Positions 10,158 through 18,801 of a DNA stretch of 53,765 nucleotides are shown piece by piece (the first letter of the stretch is position 1; every line of letters starts with the position of its first letter). Source of the stretch: Bordetella parapertussis (GTDB lineage Bacteria; Pseudomonadota; Gammaproteobacteria; Burkholderiales; SG8-41); contig CAMDRT010000032.1 in the NCBI GenBank assembly GCA_945906815.1, positions 1 to 53,765 of the forward strand. Reading direction: 5' to 3'. The translations under genes were made by a program, and so were the position numbers. The notes below the pieces were generated by a model. It was given only the letters and a program-made list of their open reading frames with translations. It made no database searches and had not been told where the DNA came from.

Positions 10158-11018
10158 ATGAACCACACGCAACAACGTAAAAGAATGCGCGCCATGCTGG
10201 CCGGAACGCAGTGCGTGTCACCGGCCACGGTGTACGACGCGCTGTCAGCTCGTGTGGCGGAGTCGGTCGGCTTCGAACTCGGGATACTGTCGGGATCGGT
10301 AAACGCAGCCACCGTACTGGCAGCGCCCGATCTGGCCCTGCACACGCTGACCGAGTTCGCCGATCAGGTGCGGCGCATCATGCGCGTGAGCAAGCTGAGC
10401 CTGCTGGTCGATGCCGACCACGGCTACGGCAACGCGCTCAACGTGATGCGCACGGTGCAGGAACTCGAGCATGCGGGGGTGTCGGCGCTGGCGGTCGAAG
10501 ACGTGGCACAGCCCGCGGCTTTCGGTCTAGCCGAAGGCACAATGGCGCTGATCTCACTCGAGGAGATGGTCGGCAAGCTGCGTGCCGCCGTAGCCGCGCG
10601 CGAGGATCCTGCTCTGGTTATCGTCGGCCGCATAGCGGCGCTGCGGGTGGAAGGTGTAGAACGCGCCGTCGCGCGCGCCAAGGCCTACGCCGCGACCGGG
10701 GTGGACGCTCTGTTTATCACGGGGCTGCAGCAGCTCACACACATCGAGGCCATCCATGCAGCCACCCCGTTGCCGCTCATCGTCGGCAGTGCGCCCGGCC
10801 TCAAACGCGAGGACCTTGCCGTGCGCGGTGTGCGCATATTTCTGCAGGGCCACCAGCCGGTGGCGGCCGCGGTCAAAGCGTTGCGCGAAACCTATGCTCA
10901 CTTGTACAGCGGCGGCGCCCCTGCCGATCTTCAATCGAAGATAGCCTCGGCGGAGGAGATGGGGCGCTACCTCAATGGCGCGAGCTACCAGGCATGGCAG
11001 CGCGAGTATCTGCGCTGA
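10158..11018 (+). CDS. Oxaloacetate decarboxylase-like member of the isocitrate lyase/PEP mutase superfamily
   Basis: 286 residues, preceded by AGGAGAGGG. The layout follows the PA4872-type oxaloacetate decarboxylase: SPATVYDALSAR near the N-terminus, the metal loop VDADHGYGNALNVMRTV at about 76-92, an ALAVEDVAQPAAF strand, and a late QGHQPVAAAVKA segment with the conserved His. This subgroup decarboxylates oxaloacetate to pyruvate with Mg2+. The usual RTNAE after the central strand reads GRIAAL here: the Arg is kept but the following polar residues are lost, so substrate preference may differ. It diverges from the nadE remnant. Confidence 0.75.
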   Translation: MNHTQQRKRMRAMLAGTQCVSPATVYDALSARVAESVGFELGILSGSVNAATVLAAPDLALHTLTEFADQVRRIMRVSKLSLLVDADHGYGNALNVMRTVQELEHAGVSALAVEDVAQPAAFGLAEGTMALISLEEMVGKLRAAVAAREDPALVIVGRIAALRVEGVERAVARAKAYAATGVDALFITGLQQLTHIEAIHAATPLPLIVGSAPGLKREDLAVRGVRIFLQGHQPVAAAVKALRETYAHLYSGGAPADLQSKIASAEEMGRYLNGASYQAWQREYLR

Positions 11019-11051
11019 GGTGCTGTCAGGCAGCACAGTAAACAGGTCATT

Positions 11052-11804
11052 TCAGTTTCCCTCCACATAGCGCCTGAGGAAATCCGCTTGTGTCGCAAAT
11101 GCCTCGGGACCATTGTCGGCATGGTGTCCGGGATACGCATGCAAGCGCTTGTCTTGGGCGCCAAGCAGGTCGAACAAAGCCAACTGGCCGGCGCGCTCAA
11201 AACGCTCGTCGTCCCATTGCAGGGTAAATAGCACGGGAATGTTGAGTTGCGGCGCATATTTTTTGAAGTGCAGGTCGATGCCGCTGCGTGCGACGCTGGC
11301 ACCGCTCATCCCAGCTTTGCCCAGCACTGCCACACGCACCCGCGGGTCACTCGCCACGTAGGGCAGCCCGAACATGGTGCCCATCGACACGCCCCAGTAG
11401 CCGACGCGATTCACATCGACATTTTCCAGGCGGCCCAAAGCGTCGAGGGTGGCTTTCCAATCATCGATCATGCTTTGCACCAGGTCTTCGCGCTGCCACA
11501 TCTGGCGATAGGCCGGCTGGCTCGCATCGGTCACCGTCCCGCGAGCGCCGTGCAGCGGACCGTCGATCGCGGCAGCACACCAGTTATAGTCAACGGCAAA
11601 CAGGCGCCCCAGCATCAGCATGCGTGGGTTGCGCTTGTGCCCGCTCCCGCCATGTCCCATCAGGATCAACGGTCGCGGCCCGCACGGGCTGGCGGGTTGC
11701 CACAACACGCCGGGAATGGTGCGGCCCTGACGCTCGATGGCAAACTCCCGTTCACACACGCCGTCAACACCCACGGTGTCGGCAGTCCAATGCATCTGCG
11801 CCAT
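11052..11804 (-). CDS. Alpha/beta hydrolase (dienelactone hydrolase-like)
   Basis: About 250 residues from the ATG at 11804, which has GAAAGGGA upstream; the longer ORF start has no such site. Features are an oxyanion-type ILMGHGGSGHKRN loop, the nucleophile elbow GYWGVSMGT, a late QWDDERF acid and a HHADNG histidine, which together give a full Ser-Asp-His triad. It has no signal peptide, so it is cytoplasmic. Substrate is unknown. It converges with the oxaloacetate decarboxylase-like gene, leaving a 33-base gap. Confidence 0.75.
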   Translation of the reverse strand: MAQMHWTADTVGVDGVCEREFAIERQGRTIPGVLWQPASPCGPRPLILMGHGGSGHKRNPRMLMLGRLFAVDYNWCAAAIDGPLHGARGTVTDASQPAYRQMWQREDLVQSMIDDWKATLDALGRLENVDVNRVGYWGVSMGTMFGLPYVASDPRVRVAVLGKAGMSGASVARSGIDLHFKKYAPQLNIPVLFTLQWDDERFERAGQLALFDLLGAQDKRLHAYPGHHADNGPEAFATQADFLRRYVEGN

Positions 11805-11943
11805 GTCTGTCCCTTTCTCGTCCGGTGATGAAGTTTTCCTGGTGTCCGCCGCCGGCAGGCAAGACCCTTGGCCCAATACTAAGTGCTTTGAGGTTACGCC
11901 ACCCGCATGCTCGATGCTTTGACGATTTTGCGCCAGCGCGGGA

Positions 11944-13131
11944 GTGGCTAGGCGTAAAATTCACCTGCCGCAACCTTCCCATACGGAACCACTCTTGACC
12001 GTAGAAATTGTCTCCACGCTGGCGGATATCGACCCGGCGCAATGGAACCGCCTCACTGACGGCAACCCGTTTTTGCGGCACGAATTCCTGCATGCGCTGC
12101 ACGAAACCGGCTGCGCCTCCGAGCGCACCGGCTGGTCACCGCACTATCTGGTGGCGCGTGAGGGAAAGCGCGACCCACGTCTCACCGGCGCCATGCCGCT
12201 GTATGTGAAATCGCACTCGCGCGGCGAATACGTATTCGACTGGGCGTGGGCCGACGCCTATGAACGCCACGGCCTGGCCTATTATCCCAAGCTGCTGTGC
12301 GCTATACCCTTCACGCCGGTGAGCGGGCCGCGCATCCTCGCCGCATCGGACAGCGTGCGGGCGCAACTTGCCGCCCACGTGCTCGAAGTCGCGCGCGCGA
12401 GCAACGCCTCATCACTGCATTGCCTGTTTCCCACCGACGCCGAGGCGCAACACCTGGCCGGCCAGGGCATGATGGTACGTCACGCAGTGCAGTTTCACTG
12501 GGTCAACCAGGGTGACGCCAATTTCGATCAGTATCTCTCGCGCATGAACCACGCCAAGCGCAAGAAAATAAAGCAGGAGCGGCGCAAAGTGGTTGAGGCC
12601 GGCATTAGCTTTCGCTGGCTGGAAGGCGAGGCCATCCGTGAAGCCGACTGGAAGTTCTTCGCGCACTGCTACACCCGCACCTATCGCGAGCATCACAACA
12701 CGCCGTACCTGAACGAGGCTTTTTTCCAGCGCATCGGAAAAACCATGCCGGAAAATCTGTTGTTGATCGTGGCCGAGCGGCAGGGCATGCCGATCGCAGC
12801 ATCGTTTAACGTGCGCGGCGCCGACCGCCTCTACGGCCGCTATTGGGGCGCGCTCGAACACCATCCGATGCTGCACTTCGAGGCCTGCTACTACCAGACC
12901 ATAGAATTCTGTCTGGCGCGCGGCATCGCCGTGTTCGAAGGCGGCGCACAAGGGCAGCACAAAATGGCGCGCGGCTTGCTGCCGGTGCAAACCGCGTCGC
13001 TGCACTGGCTGGCGCATCCGCAGTTTGCCGAGGCGGTCGAGGCCTTTCTCACGCGCGAGAAAAAAGGTGTCGCGCACTACATCGACGAATTGCACGAACA
13101 CTCGCCCTTCGTAGCCGCGGTGCCCGCCTGA
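11944..13131 (+). CDS. FemAB/GNAT-like acyltransferase (DUF482-type peptidoglycan-related family)
   Basis: About 378-395 residues. The true start may be the TTG at 11995, because homology-like sequence begins with TVEIVSTLADIDPAQWN; the GTG at 11944 is the longest option. Typical features are the early NPFLRHEFLHALHETG segment, GAMPLYVKSHSRGEYVFDW, a central LSRMNHAKRKKIKQERRK basic helix, and a late CYYQTIEFCLARGIAVFEGGAQGQHK motif. The family (COG3146) is annotated as predicted N-acyltransferase with a FemAB-like fold; no reaction is established here. It runs in the same direction as the NUDIX gene that follows. Confidence 0.75.
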   Translation: MARRKIHLPQPSHTEPLLTVEIVSTLADIDPAQWNRLTDGNPFLRHEFLHALHETGCASERTGWSPHYLVAREGKRDPRLTGAMPLYVKSHSRGEYVFDWAWADAYERHGLAYYPKLLCAIPFTPVSGPRILAASDSVRAQLAAHVLEVARASNASSLHCLFPTDAEAQHLAGQGMMVRHAVQFHWVNQGDANFDQYLSRMNHAKRKKIKQERRKVVEAGISFRWLEGEAIREADWKFFAHCYTRTYREHHNTPYLNEAFFQRIGKTMPENLLLIVAERQGMPIAASFNVRGADRLYGRYWGALEHHPMLHFEACYYQTIEFCLARGIAVFEGGAQGQHKMARGLLPVQTASLHWLAHPQFAEAVEAFLTREKKGVAHYIDELHEHSPFVAAVPA

Positions 13132-13209
13132 CGGTGGTTGCCGCGCCGCTGGCATTGGAATCCGCGCACGATTGCCGTATAGTAGGTGCCACTCACCGCT
13201 GACTCATTC

Positions 13210-13758
13210 ATGAAATTCTGCAGCCACTGCGGCGCCACCGTCGCGCACAAAATCCCCGAAGGTGACTCGTTGCCGCGTTACGTTTGTGACGCCTGCAACA
13301 CCATACACTATCAGAATCCGCGCATGGTCGTCGGTTGCGTGCCGGTGTGGGAAGACCAGGTGCTGCTGTGCAAACGCGCGATCGAGCCCCGCTACGGCTT
13401 GTGGACCGTGCCCGCGGGTTTCATGGAAAACGGCGAAACGCTGGGTGCAGGCGCCGCGCGCGAAACGCTCGAAGAGGCCTGCGCCCGCGTTGAGATCGGC
13501 GCGCTCTACGCGGTTTACAGTATTCCGCACGTCAATCAGGTTTATCTGCTGTTTCTCGCCAAACTGCTGGATCTGAACTTCAGTGCCGGCATCGAATCGC
13601 TGGAAGTGCGGCTGTTTCGCGAAGATGAAATTCCGTGGGATCAAATCGCGTTCGCCACCGTGCGCAACACGCTCACGCACTATTTCAGCGACCGCGCACG
13701 CCAGCGCTTTGGCTTTCATTTGGGTACCATAGAACGGCCGCCCGCGAGATCGGTCTAG
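13210..13758 (+). CDS. Zinc-ribbon NUDIX hydrolase
   Basis: 182 residues from the ATG at 13210. A zinc ribbon (CSHC near residue 4 and CDAC near residue 27) precedes a NUDIX domain whose box reads GFMENGE..RETLEEACA. The Glu residues for Mg2+ are intact, although the usual C-terminal Gly of the box is Cys. This arrangement occurs in the COG1051-type group of nucleotide-sugar or dinucleotide pyrophosphatases. Substrate cannot be assigned. The start was chosen because it places the zinc ribbon at the N-terminus as in relatives. Confidence 0.85.
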   Translation: MKFCSHCGATVAHKIPEGDSLPRYVCDACNTIHYQNPRMVVGCVPVWEDQVLLCKRAIEPRYGLWTVPAGFMENGETLGAGAARETLEEACARVEIGALYAVYSIPHVNQVYLLFLAKLLDLNFSAGIESLEVRLFREDEIPWDQIAFATVRNTLTHYFSDRARQRFGFHLGTIERPPARSV

Positions 13759-13779
13759 AGTCGGGCGTTGGGGGCACGC

Positions 13780-13884
13780 GTAGGTTGGGCTGAGCTGGTG
13801 TAGCCCAACATCACTCTGCCGGCAATGCGAAACGATTATTCTTGCGCCACGGTGTTGGGCTTCATTTCATTCAGCCCAACCTAC
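13780..13884. repeat. 105-bp palindromic repeat with 14-bp perfect ends (GTAGGTTGGGCTGA)
   Basis: The ends at 13780-13793 and 13871-13884 are perfect inverted repeats, and inner TAGCCCAACA / TGTTGGGCT segments add a second level of pairing. The right end lies 14 bases before the probable TTG start of the next gene, so this element forms most of its 5' leader. The GTAGGTTGGGCT wording is widespread in proteobacterial intergenic repeats. Confidence 0.75.
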
Positions 13885-13898
13885 CTGGAGAACCCCCG

Positions 13899-14768
13899 TT
13901 GCTTGCTGTTCTCTTCCTTGCACTCATTTCAGGCGCTGCATTTGCCGCGGTGCCCGCCGGCATCAGCAGCGAATCCGTCGCTATCGGCGGTGCAGCGATT
14001 CAAGTGCACTACTACAAGCCCGCGCACTATAACGGCGGCCCTCTGCTGGTCAGCTTTCATGGCCTGAGTCGCAATGTCGCAGGCTATGTGGATGCCGCCA
14101 GGCCCATCGCCGATCACCACGGCATGCTGATGGTGGCGCCGCTGTTCGATGCGCAGCGCTTTCCGTATCTGCGTTATCAGGCTCTGGGCATTACGCGCGT
14201 CCCGCGCCAAGTGACCAGCGGTGATATTGCGGTGGAGCCGCGCGAAAACTGGACCAGCGCCATTATCGAATCACTGATCGAGCATGTGCGCACGCGCGAA
14301 CAACGCCGCGATCTGGGCTATTACCTGCTGGGACATTCCGCCGGCGCACAAATCGCCAACCGTATAGCGGCCTTCGCGCCACATAGCGCGCAGCGCATTG
14401 TGATCGCCAATCCGTCGTCGTATGTGTGGCCCACGCGCGCTGCGCGCTTTCCCTACGGCTTTGGCGACCTGCCGGTGGAGATGAACGACGACCACGCGCT
14501 GCGCCGTTATCTGGCGCAACCGCTGACACTGCTCCTGGGCACCGCGGACACAGCGCTTACAGCCGACCTTGACGTGCTGCCGCAGGTCATGCGGCAGGGT
14601 GCCATGCGTTACGAACGCGGCCTCAATACCTATCGCACAGCGCAGTCGCTGGCACAGGAGAAAGGCTGGACCTTCAACTGGCGGCTGATCGAAGTTCCCA
14701 ATGTTGGGCACGACGCGCGACGCCTGTATGGCGGGCCGCAAGCGGCTGCTGCGTTCGCGTCCGATTGA
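13899..14768 (+). CDS. Exported alpha/beta hydrolase
   Basis: 289 residues from a TTG at 13899, with CTGGAG 8 bases upstream. This start gives a clean signal peptide (MLAVLFLALISGAAFA, cleavage near 16), whereas the longer ORF start would bury it behind repeat-encoded residues. The fold shows PLLVSFHGLSRN (oxyanion region), the nucleophile elbow YYLLGHSAGAQIANR, and NVGHDAR as the catalytic His. It is probably a periplasmic or secreted esterase, similar to polyhydroxybutyrate-depolymerase-type or PET-hydrolase-like small lipases in outline only. Substrate is unknown. Confidence 0.7.
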   Translation: MLAVLFLALISGAAFAAVPAGISSESVAIGGAAIQVHYYKPAHYNGGPLLVSFHGLSRNVAGYVDAARPIADHHGMLMVAPLFDAQRFPYLRYQALGITRVPRQVTSGDIAVEPRENWTSAIIESLIEHVRTREQRRDLGYYLLGHSAGAQIANRIAAFAPHSAQRIVIANPSSYVWPTRAARFPYGFGDLPVEMNDDHALRRYLAQPLTLLLGTADTALTADLDVLPQVMRQGAMRYERGLNTYRTAQSLAQEKGWTFNWRLIEVPNVGHDARRLYGGPQAAAAFASD

Positions 14769-14801
14769 GCACTTGCAAGCACGGTCTAATGGAATCGCCT
14801 G

Positions 14802-15917
14802 TTACCAACCGCTGAAACGCGGCCAGTGTGCTTCAATTTGCGACGCTTCATCGACCACCTGATAACCCGCGTGCTGCGCCGCCGTGGCGCACGCATGATT
14901 GGGTAAAATGCGCAGCAGCGTGCCGAGGGGAAAGCGCGCACTATCCAGCGCGCTGCCATCACGCGCGGCAATGATGCCGTGTTCCTGATTCGCGCCCGCT
15001 ACGATCAAACCGTCGATAGGACGCCCCTGCGCATCGCACACCAGCCCATAGCCCTGATCTATTTTTTGCGCAGCAGTGCCACGATCACGCGACAGCGCCA
15101 TCCAGCCGGCGTCGCTAATGATCCAGCCTTTTTCCGGCTGGTGACCGATCACCGTAGTCAATACCGACAGCGCGATATCGTCCACCGTGCACACCGACAA
15201 TCCTGCCATGAACAAATCAAAAAACATGTAGACGCCCGCGCGCACTTCGCTCACACCCGCAAACGATTCGGCATACGTCGCGGTGGGCGAAGAGCCTACG
15301 CTTACCACGGGGCAGGGCAAGCCTGCGTCCCGCAACGCCTCGGCACAATGCACCACAGCCGCGCGCTCACGCCCGGCCATGGCACGGATTTCAGCCGCCG
15401 ATTTGCAGTCATAGGAGCCGCCGGCGTGCGTCATCACCCCGCGCAGATGGGCCCCTAGCGTGCGTCCGATGTCGAGCAGCAGTGCGTCCCCGGGCTTTAC
15501 ACCAGCGCGATGGCCGTCGCTGTCTATTTCGATCAATGCCGGAAACGCTGCACCCGCGACGCGGCTGTGGCTGGCCACGGCACGCGCCGCTTCGACGCTG
15601 TCGAGAATTATCGTCAGCTCACAACCTTGCGCGCGCAGCGCTGCCACATGCGCCAGTTTGTTGGGCGCGATGCCCACCGCGTACAGAATGTCGCGATAAC
15701 CTGCTGCAAAAAATTGCTCTGCCTCTTTCAGCGTGGAAACCGTAATGCCACCCGCGCCGGGCGCTACCACGCGCCGCACCACGTCCAGCGATTTCGCGGT
15801 CTTCACATGCGGCCGCAAGTGGGCACCCAAGCGCGTCACCTGCGCGCGCATGCGCGCGAGATTGCGATCCAGCTTGGCGCGGTCGAGTAGCAATGCCGGG
15901 GTTTCGATATTATGCAA
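14802..15917 (-). CDS. D-threonine aldolase / D-serine dehydratase-like PLP enzyme (DSD1 family)
   Basis: 371 residues. An alanine racemase-type N-terminal barrel carries the PLP lysine in RPHVKTAKS (Lys39), and the C-terminal beta domain has the metal pair His341 and Cys343 in PNHACAT, the DSD1-family signature. Such enzymes act on D-3-hydroxyamino acids: D-threonine aldolase cleaves to glycine plus aldehyde, while D-serine dehydratase yields pyruvate. The sequence alone does not decide between them. It is divergent from the cupin gene at 16075 over a 157-bp AT-richer gap. Confidence 0.8.
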   Translation of the reverse strand: MHNIETPALLLDRAKLDRNLARMRAQVTRLGAHLRPHVKTAKSLDVVRRVVAPGAGGITVSTLKEAEQFFAAGYRDILYAVGIAPNKLAHVAALRAQGCELTIILDSVEAARAVASHSRVAGAAFPALIEIDSDGHRAGVKPGDALLLDIGRTLGAHLRGVMTHAGGSYDCKSAAEIRAMAGRERAAVVHCAEALRDAGLPCPVVSVGSSPTATYAESFAGVSEVRAGVYMFFDLFMAGLSVCTVDDIALSVLTTVIGHQPEKGWIISDAGWMALSRDRGTAAQKIDQGYGLVCDAQGRPIDGLIVAGANQEHGIIAARDGSALDSARFPLGTLLRILPNHACATAAQHAGYQVVDEASQIEAHWPRFSGW

Positions 15918-16074
15918 GATAACCTATGTAACTGATTGTTTTAAATATTAAAATTCTTTCGTTCCCTATTTGCCAGCGGCACGCGATATGCTCCAATATA
16001 CCGCATGACGCGCAACCTGAAGCGCTGACACGATTTGATTACAGTAACGCCCCCATCAACACCCGGAGCACCCG

Positions 16075-16632
16075 ATGAAAGTACACGAACTGGTGGCAAC
16101 ATTCGCCCAAGCCGGTGAAAGTGCAAACCCGATGAACGCTGCGCGCGAGGCGCTCCAAGCCCTGCACGGTGATCTGGATGCCGTTGAGCAGGCCTTGCGT
16201 TTTGTGTCCGGCACTGGCGGCAACGCGCGGCAGGTGTTTTACCGCTCGCCCGCGATCACGCTGCTGAAGGTTTGTTTTCCCAATGGCCGCCGCACGCCGC
16301 CGCATAATCATGGTACATGGGCAACCATATTGCTGCTGTCGGGTGAGGAAAAGAACACGCTCTACCGGAACGACAACGGCAAACTGCGCAAAGCCAGCGA
16401 AGTCACACTCACGCGCGGCTCCATTTTGCCGATGCTTGCCGACACCGCGCATGTGGCTGAATGCCTGGGCGACCAGCCGGCGATCGGCCTGCATGTCTAC
16501 GGCGGCGACATATTCGAGCTGCCGCGCCGTATGTGGAACCCGCAAACCCTCGAAGCGCATGCACTCGACTGGACCCTGTATGAGCAGTTTGCGCAAGCGG
16601 CATCGAACGCAGCCGGCGCGCCGGCGCCGTGA
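16075..16632 (+). CDS. Cupin protein of the cysteine/thiol dioxygenase-like group
   Basis: 185 residues with CGGAG upstream of the ATG. A helical N-terminus precedes a cupin barrel with RTPPHNHGTWA (two His as metal ligands), a Glu in the following strand and a later DTAHVAE His, which together give the 3-His pattern of cysteine dioxygenase-type iron enzymes. It lacks clear features to choose between cysteine dioxygenase, 3-mercaptopropionate dioxygenase or an uncharacterised relative. The divergent D-amino acid enzyme next door might supply or share a substrate, but this is speculation. Confidence 0.65.
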   Translation: MKVHELVATFAQAGESANPMNAAREALQALHGDLDAVEQALRFVSGTGGNARQVFYRSPAITLLKVCFPNGRRTPPHNHGTWATILLLSGEEKNTLYRNDNGKLRKASEVTLTRGSILPMLADTAHVAECLGDQPAIGLHVYGGDIFELPRRMWNPQTLEAHALDWTLYEQFAQAASNAAGAPAP

Positions 16633-16711
16633 AATAGCAACGGCGGGGTCCGGCTTCAATGCTGTTCACTTAGCCCATTGAATCCGTTCGGGCTGAGTCA
16701 GCTGCCGCAGG

Positions 16712-17632
16712 TTAGGTCCACTTAAGCCGCTCCATCAGAGCACGGCCCATCACCCAGTCTTTGTCGCTCTCGGACAAAAAGGTCAGCTCTTCGGTGAAAT
16801 GGGTGACGCGCTGGCGCCAGCTCGCCCGCGCGTAGCCTGCTGTCATGTCAGTCCCCCAATAGCAGCGCCGCGGCCCAAAGGCGTCGAACACCCGCCGCAA
16901 ATGCTCGTTCAAGTCGCGGAATGGGTAGGGTTCCAACGACGAGTTGACCAGATTCGACATTTTGATACTGACGTTCGGGTAGCGCGCGAGCGCCACTGCG
17001 TCGCTGATGGCTGCCGTGGCGCGTCCTTCCTTCGCCATGGCGGTGTTCACGCCCAGGTGATCGATGATGAGGTGCAGTCCCGGGTGGCGCTGCGCAATCG
17101 GGGCGAACTTCGACACATTGCCGAACGCGAGAAACATGACAGGAAGTCCCGCCTTCTCGGCCGCCGGCCAGAACCAGTCGGCGGTGCCGTCCGTAAGCCA
17201 CGCAACGTCCTTGCCCAGAAACGTGACGCGCAGGCCAAGCATGCCCGGCTCCTTCCACCGCGGCAACAGTGCGGCGGATTGCGGATCCTGCAGCGCGATG
17301 CGGCCCATGACCGCGAAGCGCTTGGGATAGCGCCGGGCGGCTTCCAACGCGTAAGTGTTGACGTTATTCAGGCCCGGCGGAACCACCACCACGCGGTCTA
17401 CACCCGCCTCGTCCATCAGCGGCAGCACGCGCTCGATGGTGAAAGGCTCAGGCAGTTGTGGCTTGGCGCCCGGGTTCCAGGGATAGTCTGGCGCACTGGC
17501 CTTCCACAAATGCACCTGCGCATCGACGATCATGCGCTTGCCTACGGGCGGCGTCACCGCACATCCGGCGCCCGTCGCCAGCGCCACGCCGGCACCCAGT
17601 GTTGTCCCAATAAACTTGCGTCGTGTGTACAT
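16712..17632 (-). CDS. Tat-exported amidohydrolase 2 family protein
   Basis: 306 residues. The N-terminus TRRKFIGTTLGAGVALATGAGC is a twin-arginine signal ending in a possible lipobox Cys. The barrel opens with VDAQVHLWK (metal-ligand region), a central LIIDHLGV, and a late WGTDM Asp. These match the TIM-barrel metal-dependent hydrolases (COG3618-like lactonases and decarboxylases). It is 25 bases upstream of the minus-strand... order: the Bug receptor gene (17658-18638) is transcribed first and this gene second, so they form an operon in which the receptor may bring in the compound that this enzyme hydrolyses in the periplasm. Confidence 0.75.
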   Translation of the reverse strand: MYTRRKFIGTTLGAGVALATGAGCAVTPPVGKRMIVDAQVHLWKASAPDYPWNPGAKPQLPEPFTIERVLPLMDEAGVDRVVVVPPGLNNVNTYALEAARRYPKRFAVMGRIALQDPQSAALLPRWKEPGMLGLRVTFLGKDVAWLTDGTADWFWPAAEKAGLPVMFLAFGNVSKFAPIAQRHPGLHLIIDHLGVNTAMAKEGRATAAISDAVALARYPNVSIKMSNLVNSSLEPYPFRDLNEHLRRVFDAFGPRRCYWGTDMTAGYARASWRQRVTHFTEELTFLSESDKDWVMGRALMERLKWT

Positions 17633-17657
17633 GGTTTTCTCCCTAGTGTTGATACTG

Positions 17658-18638
17658 TTACGGCGCGCGCAGCCCGACGGCTACCACCACCTTGGAGGTC
17701 GAGCCCACCAGGCGACGCAGCAGCTTGTGGTGCTCCTCCGGCGTCAGCGGCGCACGTTCGAAGCCAATTCCTTCCATGCGCTCTTTGACATCGGGAAGCT
17801 CGAGCACGCGCGCGATGTCCCTGCTGATCTGATTGACTATGGCACGCGGCGTCCCGGCCGGCGCGATGATGCCGTGCGTCGAGTCGCGCTCGAACGCGGG
17901 CAGGATCTCTGTCATCAGCGGAACGTCCGGCAACAGCGGCGAGCGCTTTGCGGCAATCTGCGCCAGGGGCAGCACCCGCTTGTCCAGAATGAAGGGCAGT
18001 GCCGGCCCCATGCTGATCAGGCCGTAGTTCAGGCGCCCTGCGGCGACCTCGATCAGCACCTCAGGTAAGCCCTTGAAAGCCACGTGCACACCCTTGATAC
18101 CGGCGGTCATGTTGAATATCTCGGTGGTCATGTGCGTGCCGCTGCCCGCCCCGGACGTGCCGAACAGGAGTTTGCCGGACCGTGCGTGCGCAAGCGCGAT
18201 CAATTCCTTGAGCGACTTGACCCCCAGCGTGGGCGTGACGATCACGATGGAAGTGGGGACCCCGATCTGGCTCACCCCGGTGAAATCCTTGAGCAGGTCA
18301 TACATCGGTTTCGCAGGCAGCACCGCGTTGACCACCATAGCGCTCGACATCATCAGCAGCGTGTAGCCATCGGGGGTGGCCTTGGCAACCATGACGGTGG
18401 CAAGCTGGCCGCCGGCGCCCGAGCGATTTTCGATAACGATGGGCTGGCCCCAGATTTCGCCCAGCTTTTGGGCGACCAGGCGTCCGGTGATGTCGGTGGC
18501 GCTCCCCGGGGAGAAACCCACCACCAGACGCACCGGTCGGGTGGGGAATTTCTGCTGCGCCTGTGCAAGTACGGGCGCTGCCGCGACGGCGAGCCCGGCC
18601 ACCAGTAATGCAGACACTGCCAATCGCCATCCACGCAT
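17658..18638 (-). CDS. Bug-family periplasmic solute receptor (TctC-like)
   Basis: 326 residues with a signal peptide (cleavage near AQA, about 25-28). The mature protein shows the Bug hallmarks: FPTRPVRLVVGFSPGSATDITGRLVA near the start, NRSGAGGQLATVMVAKATPDGYTLL, and a GTSGAGSGTHMT binding loop. Bug proteins bind carboxylates or similar small organic molecules; most lack cognate membrane subunits, as here. GGAGAAA precedes the ATG. It is followed by the Tat-exported amidohydrolase. Confidence 0.9.
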   Translation of the reverse strand: MRGWRLAVSALLVAGLAVAAAPVLAQAQQKFPTRPVRLVVGFSPGSATDITGRLVAQKLGEIWGQPIVIENRSGAGGQLATVMVAKATPDGYTLLMMSSAMVVNAVLPAKPMYDLLKDFTGVSQIGVPTSIVIVTPTLGVKSLKELIALAHARSGKLLFGTSGAGSGTHMTTEIFNMTAGIKGVHVAFKGLPEVLIEVAAGRLNYGLISMGPALPFILDKRVLPLAQIAAKRSPLLPDVPLMTEILPAFERDSTHGIIAPAGTPRAIVNQISRDIARVLELPDVKERMEGIGFERAPLTPEEHHKLLRRLVGSTSKVVVAVGLRAP

Positions 18639-18801
18639 AGTTTCTCCGGGGCCAGGGTTTTTAACTACCCTGTTTCATTAACCCGCAATCTATCCCGCGA
18701 CCGGCGTACAGTCAACCGCATCCATGCTTCTGGCATCCACGCTTCGCTTAAAATAGCGCCCTTGCTGTCTGAATTCACACTTCAAACCACAGAATCTGCT
18801 C

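Noticed and set aside
16799..17788. A 329-codon plus-strand frame opposite the Tat-exported amidohydrolase
   Set aside because: The minus-strand gene has a Tat signal and metal motifs; this frame has none.
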